A DNA stretch of 64,000 nt from Candidatus Freyarchaeota archaeon (GTDB taxonomy: Archaea > Asgardarchaeota > Jordiarchaeia > Jordiarchaeales > Jordiarchaeaceae), in contig JAUQZE010000022.1 of assembly GCA_030587365.1 (NCBI GenBank), positions 124,001 through 188,000 on the forward strand. The letters run 5' to 3'. Below the pieces are notes generated by a model, which was not told where the DNA came from, did not search any database, and saw only the letters and a program-made list of their open reading frames with translations. Both the position numbers and the translations under genes were made by a program. Of this stretch, positions 17,302 through 26,354 are shown piece by piece (position 1 is the first letter of the stretch; each line of letters opens with the position of its first letter).

Positions 17302-18552
17302 TTGGTTCTGGAAAACGACATTTTCCTTGATGAGGTGCACCTTAAACTTAGGGATGAAGTTAAAGATTTCGTGAAATGGGTCGACCCAAATCTGTTAAGA
17401 GCCATGGACGCTGAACAAATTGATTACCCTTATGATTTTTACCATGAAGCAGGAAGGAGAAACCTTCTGGGACTGAGGTTTCCCAAAAAGTATGGTGGAA
17501 GGGAATTAGACTGGGTGGCGGACTGCGTGGCTCTGGAGGAAATAGGACTCTTCGGATGCGGACTGGGATGCTCCTACTCCATACCCATAATTGTGGGCGA
17601 AGCGATAAACGCCTTCGGAACAGAGAAACACAAGAAAAAGTATCTAGTTCCAATACTGAAGGGGGAAATGGTTTCAGCCGAGGGGTTGACGGAGCCCAGG
17701 GGAGGCTCGGATTTCTTCGGAACAACCACCGTCGCGGAAAGAGACGGAGACGTCTACTACCTAACTGGGGAAAAGCGTTTCATAGCGGGTGCGAAGGCCG
17801 CCGACCTATTCCTGCTCTATGCGAGAACAAATCCGGATCCGAAGGTGCCGGGGCACAAGGCAATCTCAGCCTTTCTGGTGGAGAAGAAGATGGGCGTGGA
17901 GATCGCGGAAAGCTATGGCTTGTTGGGTTTCAGGGGTATGGGAACTGCCCGGATACAGCTTAAGGGTGCGGAGGTGCCTGCGGAGAATCTTCTGCTGGGC
18001 GAGAACCGGGGAAGAGAAATCTTCAACCGCATGATGCTTCCCGAAAGACTAACCTCTGCTGCTGGAAGTCTCGGTATGAGAGCCGCCTTGGAACTGGCTA
18101 TGAAGTACGCGAGCATGAGGAAGGCTTTCGGAGCCCCGATAAGAATGTTCCAAGGAGTAAGCTTCAAGATAGCGGATTGCATAACCAAACTGGACGCCGC
18201 CCGGGCGCTGGTTTACACGGCAGCTAAACAGGCGAACATGAATCCCGATTCCTACGAGACGAGGAGACTGGTTTCCGAAGCAAAGATGTACGCAACCCAG
18301 ACTGGATGGGAAGTGGTAAACGATGCCATGCAGATACTAGGCGGAATCGGATACACTCAGGTTTATCCCCTTGAAAAGGCTCTGAGAGATGCAAGGCTTG
18401 CGGTTATATGGACCGGTTCAAATGAAATCATGCAGCTAATTGTTCAACATGAAGCCTACCGGAAGCTTATGGGAAGCAAGCTAGAAAAGGAAAGGGACAT
18501 TGAACTCGATGCCATAGAAGCACACAAAATAGCAGAAAAGGTATATGAATAA
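17302..18552 (+). CDS. Acyl-CoA dehydrogenase
   Basis: Catalyses alpha,beta-dehydrogenation of an acyl-CoA with FAD; the electron acceptor is not encoded nearby. Seen: 416 residues with TEPRGGSD (FAD/substrate region), MGTARI, the YASMRKAFGAPI arginine region and the C-terminal LGGIGYTQVYPLEKALRDAR. At the position of the MCAD catalytic Glu376 the sequence is IWTGS, so that Glu is absent. A Glu sits instead at residue 248 (LPERL), the site used by isovaleryl- and long-chain acyl-CoA dehydrogenases. This suggests branched, long-chain or aryl-acyl substrates. The frame is open to 17209, but TTG at 17302 has GGAGG seven bases upstream and no SD supports the earlier start. Confidence 0.9.
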   Translation: MVLENDIFLDEVHLKLRDEVKDFVKWVDPNLLRAMDAEQIDYPYDFYHEAGRRNLLGLRFPKKYGGRELDWVADCVALEEIGLFGCGLGCSYSIPIIVGEAINAFGTEKHKKKYLVPILKGEMVSAEGLTEPRGGSDFFGTTTVAERDGDVYYLTGEKRFIAGAKAADLFLLYARTNPDPKVPGHKAISAFLVEKKMGVEIAESYGLLGFRGMGTARIQLKGAEVPAENLLLGENRGREIFNRMMLPERLTSAAGSLGMRAALELAMKYASMRKAFGAPIRMFQGVSFKIADCITKLDAARALVYTAAKQANMNPDSYETRRLVSEAKMYATQTGWEVVNDAMQILGGIGYTQVYPLEKALRDARLAVIWTGSNEIMQLIVQHEAYRKLMGSKLEKERDIELDAIEAHKIAEKVYE

Positions 18553-18643
18553 AAGATAGTAAAATGCCGGAGACTTGCTTCGGTGCAAATTTAATTTTTT
18601 TTAAATTATATTTTTTTTAAAAAATTGACTTGGAGAGAAGCAT

Positions 18644-19246
18644 TTATTGAGTTACTGTTTTTAGGAATAATTCATGGAATCTCAAATCGTCTGTCAGCTC
18701 TGGATGGAATGAAGTTGCTAGTATGTTCTTTTGTTGCACTGCCACGATTCTGCCATCAATACGACAGAGAGGTTTAACCTTATCTCCGAAACTTTCTACG
18801 ACTGGAGAGCGAATAAATATCCCTCTAAACTTTTTCTCACCCAGTAATGGAATGTCCAAATCCTTCTCAAAGGACTCACTCTGGCGTCCAAAAGCGTTTC
18901 TCTCTACAACTATGTCCATGAGTTTCAGAGTCGACTGATCGGTTTTGCCCACTATCCGGTCGTAAACCTCTTTGGCTAACAGAACCATTCCTGAACAGGT
19001 CCCGAATACTGGTTTACCTTCGTTAGCGAATTTTTTGATAGCGTCTAAAAGCCCACTGGTTTCCAGTAATCTTCCCATAACGGTGCTTTCTCCTCCAGGA
19101 ATTATCAGGCCTTGGATTTCTTCTAGGTGTTTGGGCTTCTTGACCCACAGTACTTCGCCGTTTATATTCAAAGATTTGAAGGCTAGATTGGTCATCGAGA
19201 CATGTTCCTCTATGGCACCCTGAACTGCTAGTACGCCGATTCTCAC
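18644..19246 (-). CDS. pdxT: Pyridoxal 5'-phosphate synthase glutaminase subunit PdxT
   Basis: Class I glutamine amidotransferase that feeds ammonia to PdxS in the DXP-independent PLP pathway. Seen: 200 residues with the oxyanion GGEST, nucleophile C84 in FGTCSGM, and the H181/E183 pair in SFHPEL. This is the full triad at normal length. The start is GTG at 19246. It lies 11 bases after the stop of pdxS, so the two form an operon and their products form the 12+12 synthase complex. Confidence 0.96.
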   Translation of the reverse strand: MRIGVLAVQGAIEEHVSMTNLAFKSLNINGEVLWVKKPKHLEEIQGLIIPGGESTVMGRLLETSGLLDAIKKFANEGKPVFGTCSGMVLLAKEVYDRIVGKTDQSTLKLMDIVVERNAFGRQSESFEKDLDIPLLGEKKFRGIFIRSPVVESFGDKVKPLCRIDGRIVAVQQKNILATSFHPELTDDLRFHELFLKTVTQ

Positions 19247-19257
19247 CTTTGAGTTAC

Positions 19258-20220
19258 TCAGCTTTGTTCGCCTCTTTCCTGCATTCTTAACTCTAGATTT
19301 TTGATGTCGAATCCAGTCAAGGATTTTCTTTCATCTATCATTTTTTGTGCCTCTGCTACTATCTCAGGGTCGTCCCAGTAAGTGCACGCAAGAACAATTG
19401 CTTTCGCCCTCTCAAGGGGGTCCTCGGACTTGAAGATTCCTGAACCCACGAATATTCCATCACACCCAAGGGACATCATGAGAGCCGCATCCGCAGCAGT
19501 TGCTATGCCTCCAGCGGCAAAGTTTACCACCGGAAGTCTTCCCAGCCGCGCGGTTTCCACGACCAAATCAAAGGAGGACTTTAGCTCCCGAGCTAGTTTC
19601 ATTAGTTCCTGATAGTCCTCGTTCTCCAGTAGTATTTTCGACTGTCTTATCTCGCTGTTCATTATTCTCATGTGTTTTACCGCCTCCGCGACGTTACCGG
19701 TTCCAGCTTCTCCTTTGGTCCTTATCATGGAAGCACCCTCCTCAATTCTTCTTAGAGCACCTCCAAGATCTCTTGTACCGTTGACGAATGGTACCGTGAA
19801 ATCCCATTTCCACACGTGTCTCTCCTCGTCGGCTGGAGTGAGAACCTCAGATTCATCGATAGCGTCTACACCAATGGCTTCTAGTATTCTGGCCTCGTAG
19901 GTGTGTCCTATGCGGCACTTAGCCATCACGGGTATTGTGATGTGGTCCATCACTTCTTCTATGACTTTTACACTGGCTGTACGTGCCACACCTCCTGCCT
20001 TCCGGACATCGTATGGGAGTTTGTCTAGAGCCATGATGGCTACCGCGCCCGCTTCCTCGGCGATCTGGGCTTGTTCCACATTTGTTACATCCATTATGAC
20101 TCCGTGTTTCTGCATGTGCATGAAGCCGCGTTTCACTCTTACTGTTCCTTTCACCCATTGTAAATCTGGCTTTTTCTTAGTGCTTTCTTCTTCTCTTTTT
20201 TTGGCTTCTAAAGAGGTCAT
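19258..20220 (-). CDS. pdxS: Pyridoxal 5'-phosphate synthase subunit PdxS
   Basis: TIM-barrel enzyme that builds PLP from ribose 5-phosphate, glyceraldehyde 3-phosphate and ammonia. Seen: KRGFMHMQKHGVIMDVTN, MALDKLPYDVRKAGGVAR, IPVMAKCRIGH with K101 as the Schiff-base lysine, and ASMIRTKGEAGTG with K169 as the second lysine. At 320 residues it is slightly longer than usual because of a Lys/Glu-rich N-terminal stretch of about 20 residues. The ATG follows a GGATGTGA site. It is first gene of the pdxST operon. Confidence 0.97.
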   Translation of the reverse strand: MTSLEAKKREEESTKKKPDLQWVKGTVRVKRGFMHMQKHGVIMDVTNVEQAQIAEEAGAVAIMALDKLPYDVRKAGGVARTASVKVIEEVMDHITIPVMAKCRIGHTYEARILEAIGVDAIDESEVLTPADEERHVWKWDFTVPFVNGTRDLGGALRRIEEGASMIRTKGEAGTGNVAEAVKHMRIMNSEIRQSKILLENEDYQELMKLARELKSSFDLVVETARLGRLPVVNFAAGGIATAADAALMMSLGCDGIFVGSGIFKSEDPLERAKAIVLACTYWDDPEIVAEAQKMIDERKSLTGFDIKNLELRMQERGEQS

Positions 20221-20471
20221 TTTTTCACATCCAAATACTATACAAGAAGTAAATTGTATATTCTAATTGATTTGAGTTATATAAAACTTATCCCTCTACC
20301 AGATCCAAAAATGGCAGACATTAATTTCTTCGAATGTTTTCTATTTCTCTAAAATCTTAAAACATGATGCTTTCTCTTGAAGTTTATTACGTAATGTTTT
20401 TAGTAAGGAAATAATTTTCTAAGTTTAGAGGAAGAATCGTTTTTGAGACTAGTTTAAGGTCGGGGATTTGT

Positions 20472-21779
20472 ATGGTGGATTTATTCGGCGTCTTGAGGGA
20501 GATGTCCTCAGCTAAATATTCTGATGCTTGTTTCGTTAGGCAAGAAGTGGTTGAGGTTGCATTGAGGGGAGAGTCAGCTGATGTTTTTGAGCAGAGCTTG
20601 GAGAGAGTTACGTGTAGAGCGATTTCCAAGGGTTACGGCGTCGCAAGCACCAATAACCTAGATTCAAAGAACCTGAAGGGTGTTTCAAAACTTGCTTTAA
20701 GGCAGGCGGAAATATCCGAAGCGAAAATTGAGCTTCTTCCAGTGGAGGCGGAGAAAGGGGAGAAGGTTTACTCTGGGAGAAAGGGGTTTGAGGTGGAGGA
20801 GGTTTTGGAGTTTCTAAAAAACATCAGAGATGAGGCGAGGGATGCTCTGGGGAATTTCTACTCTAGATCCGAGGTTATCGCTTCCTACAGTTTCACCGAT
20901 TCGACTTTTATAAGCTCCGAGGGCACCAATATAGTCGAGAAGACACCTCTAGTTGATGTTTTCGTTTATTTAGTTGCAAAGGGTTTGTCTGAGGGGGTTG
21001 CGAGTAAGAGTGCTGGTGGAAGAGGAGGATTGGAGATAATAGAAGAGGAGGATTGGAGTGCGATACTTGAGGATTTGACTATGAGGGCTATTGAATCGAC
21101 GGAAGCGGGAGTAATGGTTTCAGGGAAGGAAAAGAAATTCAACGTAATTTTGGATAACGATGGCACAGGGGCTCTAGCCCACGAGATAGCCCACATGCTG
21201 GAAGCAGATATTTACCAAGAAAAACTTTTCCATGATCTGAAGTTCGAGGAACCCCTCAAAGTAGTAGATGATCCGTCCTTGGAGAATGGTTACGGATCCT
21301 TTTGTTGGGATGATGAAGGGGTTTTGGGTAGCCCCAAGATTCTTCTAGGTGAGAAGGGAGTGGAACTACTTCACACCAGGCTAACCGCTAGGGGTGAAGA
21401 AAGGGCGGGTAATGCTCATGGTGTTTTTCACATGCCTCGACCGTTAATGAGTAACGTATACGTTAAGCCTTCGGATTGGAAGGTAGACGAGATTCTGGAG
21501 GAAACCAAGCTTGGAATGTATTCTAGAGGGATAATGAGGGCGGAGTCTGTTGTCTCTGAGGGGAGATTCCAGTTGTCACCAGAAATTGGATACATTGTGG
21601 AGGGAGGGGAGATTAAGCAACCGGTCAAGCACCTTAGAATAATTGGAGATGTTAGAAGAGCTATACCTAACATAGACGCTGTCGGTAAAGATTTCCAGAT
21701 GAGACCAAATATTGAAAAAGGATTCTCAGTCTCGGAGGGGGGCCCTCACATAAGGATTCCAAATCTTCGCTGCATCTAA
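20472..21779 (+). CDS. TldD/PmbA-family protease, TldD-like, with HExxH
   Basis: Seen: 435 residues with the TldD fold, an N-terminal substrate-groove domain and a C-terminal core. The metal motif is GALAHEIAHMLEAD (H237, E238, H241). Family members normally read HExxxH followed by LEGD/LEAD, so this protein lacks one residue and has classical zincin spacing. The C-terminal part has IVEGGEIKQPVKHLRI, typical of the family. TldD with TldE degrades unfolded peptides or trims modified peptides. No TldE partner is adjacent. It is a single gene between pdxS (divergent) and Nudix (convergent). Confidence 0.85.
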   Translation: MVDLFGVLREMSSAKYSDACFVRQEVVEVALRGESADVFEQSLERVTCRAISKGYGVASTNNLDSKNLKGVSKLALRQAEISEAKIELLPVEAEKGEKVYSGRKGFEVEEVLEFLKNIRDEARDALGNFYSRSEVIASYSFTDSTFISSEGTNIVEKTPLVDVFVYLVAKGLSEGVASKSAGGRGGLEIIEEEDWSAILEDLTMRAIESTEAGVMVSGKEKKFNVILDNDGTGALAHEIAHMLEADIYQEKLFHDLKFEEPLKVVDDPSLENGYGSFCWDDEGVLGSPKILLGEKGVELLHTRLTARGEERAGNAHGVFHMPRPLMSNVYVKPSDWKVDEILEETKLGMYSRGIMRAESVVSEGRFQLSPEIGYIVEGGEIKQPVKHLRIIGDVRRAIPNIDAVGKDFQMRPNIEKGFSVSEGGPHIRIPNLRCI

Positions 21780-21848
21780 TTTGTTGCTGGTTTTCATTTT
21801 TTGTGAGAAGGTGTCACCCTTTGCATTATTTACTTGAGTTTTGGAAGT

Positions 21849-22277
21849 TTATTGTAATTTTTGTTTTTCCATAACTATTTTGTGTGCTTTCTTTAGGGTT
21901 TTTATGGAGTTTTCGTAACTCAACCCTTTTAACGCTCCATCATAGTTTAACCAATTGTAGCCTACGTGTTCGTATGAGATTTTTACTTGATCGGTTTTAG
22001 TTTCTGCTAGATGGAAAACGACTTCTTTGTAGACGGTTCCTCCTCCCCTCTTGTAGAAGTAGCTGATTTTGTTTTCAAAATCATCATCAAATTTCAAATC
22101 TTGGATTCCCGTCTCCTCCCGGGCTTCTCTTATTACGGTGTCCCTCAATTTTTCATTTTTCTCCACATTTCCCTTAACAAAGTCCCAATGCCCCCTCTCG
22201 TGCTTCAGAATAAGATATTTTGGTTTACCGTTTTCCATTCTGTATATTACAACACCAGCGGAGAACTCTCTAGGCAA
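21849..22277 (-). CDS. Nudix hydrolase
   Basis: Seen: 142 residues with a complete Nudix box, GNVEKNEKLRDTVIREAREETGI (GX5EX7REUXEEXGU). It lies early in the protein after WDFVKGN, the arrangement of Ap4A-type and (di)nucleoside polyphosphate pyrophosphatases. The LKHERGHWDFVKG context favours a bis(5'-nucleosyl)-tetraphosphatase, but substrate cannot be fixed. The start is a TTG at 22277, since an ATG just before it runs into a stop. Single gene, convergent with the TldD-like gene. Confidence 0.9.
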   Translation of the reverse strand: MPREFSAGVVIYRMENGKPKYLILKHERGHWDFVKGNVEKNEKLRDTVIREAREETGIQDLKFDDDFENKISYFYKRGGGTVYKEVVFHLAETKTDQVKISYEHVGYNWLNYDGALKGLSYENSIKTLKKAHKIVMEKQKLQ

Positions 22278-22554
22278 TTCTCATCAGTCCATTTGTTATC
22301 CGAAATTTGGCTCTAAAAATTAATTAATATCCAAATAATGGTTTTTATTTTTTATAAATATTGATGTTCGAAAAATAAATTAATTCAAGCTAGGGGAGGC
22401 AAAATTACAGCGTTTTTAAAAAAGTATGCTAAGAATAAGATAAGCTTTTTTAAACATTAAAGAATAGCTATCGATGAGTAGTGTTCTAATTACGAAAGTG
22501 CCATTCAAGAATCTTTTTCATATTATTGAAAAACCGTGATTGAGGTTTAAGGTA

Positions 22555-23619
22555 ATGTCTGATAATCCTTACGTTAAACTGCGTGAATTTTTGGATCAGT
22601 TTCCTTTGGGATTTCCTAAAACATCTACAGAAGTTGAAATTCAGATACTAAAAAGACTCTTTACGGAGGAGGAAGCAAGAATAGCAGTTTTATTAACCCC
22701 CATCCCGGAAGAGGCTTCTCAAATCGCGAAGCGGAGTGGACTGGACGAAAAGGAATTGGAAAAGAAACTGGAGTCGATGTCGAAAAAGGGACTCCTCTTT
22801 CGAACCCGGCGTGAGGGCAAAACAGTCTACAATTCAGCACCCTTCATGATAGGCTTGTACGAATACTCTGTGAAAAAGATCGACAAGGGACTCGCGAAAC
22901 TCTTCAAAGAATACTACGATACCGCCTACCAAAACGAAATGGGAGCCAGCAACGTGCCGGGATTCAAGGTGCTACCAGTCGAGGAAAAAATACAGGCCAA
23001 CACCGTGCTCTACCCCTACCATAAACTCAAGGAGAGCGTCAAAGAAGCCCGAAAAATCTCTGTTACAGAATGTATTTGCCGTAAGGAAGCCCGACTAAAC
23101 GGTGAAGGGTGTAATAATCCCATAGAAACCTGCCTCAGCTTCGGAGCCGCAGCAGAGTACTACATTGAAAACGGCATGGGGCGAGAAATAACAGCCGAGG
23201 AGGCAATAAAAATAATCGAGGAAGCCGACAAAGCGGGCCTGGTTCACGCTGGCGTTAACTCCAAGCACCTATCCAATATCTGTAACTGCTGCCCCTGCTG
23301 CTGCGCCTCCATGAAGGGAATAACCAAAATGGGACAAGACAAACACAAATACATGAACGCACTATTCGAATCCATTATAGACCCGGAGAAGTGTATCAGC
23401 TGCGGAACCTGCGTCGACCGATGCCCAGTGGGAGCAGTAACCATGGAAGATACCGCTACGGTAAATAGGGAAAAATGTCTTGGGTGCGGATTATGTGCCA
23501 CCGCTTGCCCCGAGGAAGCAATAACCCTACAATTGAGAGAAGACCGCGAGGAGCCCTTCAACAGGGTATTCGATATGGGTATTGCAATCCTAGAAGGCAA
23601 AAAGAAAACCCCTGGATAA
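22555..23619 (+). CDS. 4Fe-4S ferredoxin-type protein with N-terminal HTH-like domain
   Basis: Seen: about 354 residues. Residues 25-95 look like a winged helix (EEASQIAKRSGLDEKELEKKLESMSKKGLLF). A middle Cys-rich part follows (TECICRKEARLNGEGCNNP--TCLSFG, then NICNCCPCCCASM). At the C-terminus two 4Fe-4S motifs, CISCGTCVDRCPVGA and CLGCGLCATACPEEA, make a 2[4Fe-4S] ferredoxin. The architecture matches a widespread anaerobe family of ferredoxin-domain proteins linked to electron transfer or to reductive dehalogenase/corrinoid activation-like contexts. The exact role is unknown. The start is the ATG at 22555 after GAGGT; a TTG at 22540 is possible. The gene stands alone. Confidence 0.85.
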   Translation: MSDNPYVKLREFLDQFPLGFPKTSTEVEIQILKRLFTEEEARIAVLLTPIPEEASQIAKRSGLDEKELEKKLESMSKKGLLFRTRREGKTVYNSAPFMIGLYEYSVKKIDKGLAKLFKEYYDTAYQNEMGASNVPGFKVLPVEEKIQANTVLYPYHKLKESVKEARKISVTECICRKEARLNGEGCNNPIETCLSFGAAAEYYIENGMGREITAEEAIKIIEEADKAGLVHAGVNSKHLSNICNCCPCCCASMKGITKMGQDKHKYMNALFESIIDPEKCISCGTCVDRCPVGAVTMEDTATVNREKCLGCGLCATACPEEAITLQLREDREEPFNRVFDMGIAILEGKKKTPG

Positions 23620-23948
23620 AAAATCTGTCAAAATCTCCAACTTTTTAAGATAATTTCTTAAAAATGTTAGATAGTTGTTAATTTTAGTGAGTGTATAAAC
23701 TTATATCTAAGGAGTTTTTAAGGATAAGAGAGGATATAGTAATTGATGCCTATGGATATGATTTTCCGTTTCTGGGAGGATCGCTTTGCACTTTTCCTTC
23801 TCCTCACTTTGTTCAAGTCTCATAGCCAGAGCTTATGCGATTCGATTTGTCCATTGAGATTGCTACCTTCAGTAGCACCTTTGCATACAACGAGAACTAG
23901 TAAAAGGTTTAAAAACAAAGGAGATAATTGGAGTGAAGTGATAATAAA
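23620..23948. other. Intergenic region before the restriction-modification locus
   Basis: AT-rich in its first 100 bases. A short frame at 23743-23952 shows no family pattern and no good ribosome site, so I do not call it. No RNA gene was seen. Confidence 0.35.
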
Positions 23949-24752
23949 ATGAATAAAAAGTTATACTTCCAATCAAATGATATTTACATATTTAATGACG
24001 ACTTTCTAACTACAACGTGCGTTGAAGAGAACTCAATAGATTTGATTGTTACTTCACCCCCCTATAATGTGGATATCCGATACAATTCTTACGATGATAA
24101 AATTTCACATAATATCTATCTTGAGTTTACTAGAAAGTGGCTTGAGAAAGCATATGCCCTTTTAAAGGATGATGGGCGTTTCTGCCTAAATATTCCCTTA
24201 GATAAGAATAAGGGTGGGCAGCAAAGCGTTTATGCGGACATTGTTACAATCGCGAAGAAAATCGGCTTTAAATATCATTCCACAATCATATGGAATGAGC
24301 AAAACATTTCCAGACGGACTGCATGGGGGTCCTGGCTTTCTGCTTCCGCCCCCTATGTTATAGCACCTGTAGAGATGATTGCAGTTTTATATAAAAAGAA
24401 GTGGAAAAAAACCAGTGGAAGCGGAAAATCCGATATAACCAAAGAAGAGTTTATAGAATGGACAAACGGTGTCTGGACATTCATGGGAGAAAGCAAAAAA
24501 AGAGTTGGACACCCCGCTCCTTTCCCCTTAGAACTCCCAAGAAGATGTATCAAACTTTTTACTTTTGTAGGCGATACGGTTCTTGACCCCTTTCTCGGTA
24601 GCGGCAGCACCCTAATAGTATGCGTTTTGACAGAAAGAAAAGGTATAGGCATTGAGATTGATAGAAACTACTGCGAAATCGCTAAACAGAGACTAATAAA
24701 TGAAGCAAAAATAAATCAGCTCAAACTTGACATGGTTCAAAGAGAGATGTAA
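23949..24752 (+). CDS. DNA methyltransferase, beta-class N4-cytosine/N6-adenine
   Basis: Seen: 267 residues with catalytic motif IV TSPPYN at 35-40, near the N-terminus. Motif I, DPFLGSGST, lies near the C-terminus, and the segment between them (SWLSASAPYVIAPVEMI) is presumably involved in target recognition. This motif order is the beta class, whose S/T-PPY members are often N4-cytosine but can be N6-adenine methylases. It lies two bases before the HNH gene and upstream of the endonuclease, so it is the protective enzyme of a type II-like system. Local DNA is more AT-rich than the metabolic genes, consistent with a mobile locus. Confidence 0.9.
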   Translation: MNKKLYFQSNDIYIFNDDFLTTTCVEENSIDLIVTSPPYNVDIRYNSYDDKISHNIYLEFTRKWLEKAYALLKDDGRFCLNIPLDKNKGGQQSVYADIVTIAKKIGFKYHSTIIWNEQNISRRTAWGSWLSASAPYVIAPVEMIAVLYKKKWKKTSGSGKSDITKEEFIEWTNGVWTFMGESKKRVGHPAPFPLELPRRCIKLFTFVGDTVLDPFLGSGSTLIVCVLTERKGIGIEIDRNYCEIAKQRLINEAKINQLKLDMVQREM

Positions 24753-24754
24753 CC

Positions 24755-25348
24755 ATGAACGAAAGAAGAAAAACAATTGCGGACTTGATTCTAGAATATT
24801 TTCATAAGCACCCCAAAGAAGATTTGGAACACGGCCCAGTCGTAGACTACGTAGAAGAACAATATCTCAAGCTATACGGAAAGAAACCAAGAGACCCATG
24901 GAGACAAACTCGAAAATTTTACCAAGAGGGTATTTTGATACAAGTCAGAAAAGGAGTTTACAGGTACGATCCTGATCTTGTTGAGCACAGAGAGCTGTAT
25001 GAATTTCCACAAGAAGTTAAGGAAGAAATTTTCAACAGAGATGGTTACAGGTGTGTAGTTTGTGGTAGAGGAAGAGAAGACGGCGTAGAAATACATACTG
25101 ACCATAAAATATCACCTAGTAAAGGCGGCACGAATACAGTAGAAAATGGACAGACTCTCTGTTCAGAGCATAACCTTCTTAAAAAGAGATATTCACAAAC
25201 AGAATTCGGCAAGAGATTCCTGATAAGGCTTTATGAGGATGCTGTAAAAAAGGGCGACGAAAGAATGATAAATTTTTGCAAGGAAATTTTCGATGTTTAC
25301 AACAAATACAAAGTCAATAGCCACATAAAGAGACCTAACAATGAATAA
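24755..25348 (+). CDS. HNH endonuclease-domain protein
   Basis: Seen: 197 residues. An N-terminal helical part of about 70 residues looks like a winged helix for DNA binding (RKTIADLILEYFHKHP to IQVRKGVYRYDP). The HNH domain is FNRDGYRCVVCGRG, then EIHTDHKISPSKGGTNTVENGQTLC-EHN. Zinc cysteines and the H-N-H residues are present, so nuclease activity is plausible. It starts two bases after the methyltransferase stop and is probably co-translated. It could be the restriction enzyme itself, a nicking partner or a Vsr-like helper. Its last codons (IKRPNNE stop) lie inside the first 34-bp direct repeat. Confidence 0.88.
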   Translation: MNERRKTIADLILEYFHKHPKEDLEHGPVVDYVEEQYLKLYGKKPRDPWRQTRKFYQEGILIQVRKGVYRYDPDLVEHRELYEFPQEVKEEIFNRDGYRCVVCGRGREDGVEIHTDHKISPSKGGTNTVENGQTLCSEHNLLKKRYSQTEFGKRFLIRLYEDAVKKGDERMINFCKEIFDVYNKYKVNSHIKRPNNE

Positions 25349-25356
25349 GAACAAAA
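25323..25356 (+). repeat. 34-bp direct repeat, left copy
   Basis: ACATAAAGAGACCTAACAAT and the next 14 bases match 26355-26388 at 32 of 34 positions. It includes the last codons and stop of the HNH gene. With the right copy it brackets the endonuclease gene. Confidence 0.85.
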
Positions 25357-25566
25357 TTAAAAAGTAGAAATAAAAAATCACAGTTTTTGCAAAATATTAG
25401 CTCAATTGGATACTATAAAGAAAGGGTTGTAATTCACAAATATCAAATAAAAACTTTTTATCGATAAGAGGCTCGAACCGAAAAATTCATTTGTAACAAC
25501 GTGTAAAGCCGGTCAAATCCCTCCCCCAGAATATGTACTGATTTTCGAAAAAGGGGTCAAATCGAT

Positions 25567-26304
25567 ATGAGAGATCCAAAGAAATCAATTGAGAATATAA
25601 TCGAAAAGGTGAAAAGAAACGAAATACCTCCAGAAAACGCTTGGCAGGAAATCGGAAGCGTCAAGAATGATTACCAAAAATATGTTAGAGTACATCACCC
25701 AAAAGTAAAGAACCCAGAACAATTTTGGCACAGCTACATCGGTAAAAGGTTTAAGAATTTGATCTACGAAATAACCAAGAGTTACATTGAAGGTATAAAG
25801 AAAAATAATGAACACTTTCAAAAATTGGAAATACTAAAGGAAAAAAAACTAAAAAACAATGATATACTTGTTAGAAAAATAGCCGTAAGGTGTGGTGAAT
25901 ATTTAATTGTGCCAGATATGGATATGGCGATAGTGGAATACGATGTAAACGATCCTTGGAACTCCGAAATCCTAGCCATTATTTCCTGTAAAACAAGCCA
26001 CAGAGAGAAGATAGCACAAGATTGGTATTGGAAACTGAAATTTCTTTCATCCGATGTTACAAAAAACATTAAAGTTTACCTAGTAACCACAGACTACAAT
26101 GGAGATTTTGAACCCAAACGCGATGAAAAATTTTACAGCAAAAAAATCCGAAACAGAATAATAGCGGAGTACGAACTAGACGGAGTCTACATTTTGAGGG
26201 AAGAACTCACGTGGGAAAGCCACAAAATAAAACGTTACGAAAAATTTTTCGAAGATTTGACAAACCTTTTAACAAGCTCAGAAGAATTTAATGGAAACTC
26301 ATAG
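25567..26304 (+). CDS. Type II restriction endonuclease, PD-(D/E)XK type, possibly BsaWI-like
   Basis: Seen: 245 residues. The helical N-terminal half is followed by a core with IVPDMDMAIVEYD and, after a short gap, EILAIISCKTSHREK. This resembles a PD-(D/E)XK site, with acidic residues near 117-119, K142 and E147. The CKTS-RE pattern with a following WYWKL segment resembles the BsaWI group of type II enzymes, but I am not certain of the subgroup. Position downstream of a DNA methyltransferase supports a restriction role. The start ATG at 25567 follows AAAAGGGG. The gene sits between two copies of a 34-bp repeat. Confidence 0.7.
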   Translation: MRDPKKSIENIIEKVKRNEIPPENAWQEIGSVKNDYQKYVRVHHPKVKNPEQFWHSYIGKRFKNLIYEITKSYIEGIKKNNEHFQKLEILKEKKLKNNDILVRKIAVRCGEYLIVPDMDMAIVEYDVNDPWNSEILAIISCKTSHREKIAQDWYWKLKFLSSDVTKNIKVYLVTTDYNGDFEPKRDEKFYSKKIRNRIIAEYELDGVYILREELTWESHKIKRYEKFFEDLTNLLTSSEEFNGNS

Positions 26305-26354
26305 AAAGTTTCAAACTACTTTAACTCATACCTCTCCCATTCGATTTTTCTATA

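Noticed and set aside
23743..23952. 69-codon frame before the methyltransferase
   Set aside because: No family pattern and no good ribosome site. The composition looks like intergenic DNA.
25440..25500. Possible tRNA T-arm on the reverse strand (GGTTCGAGCC)
   Set aside because: The flanking bases do not form the 5-bp T stem, and no acceptor or anticodon arm can be drawn.
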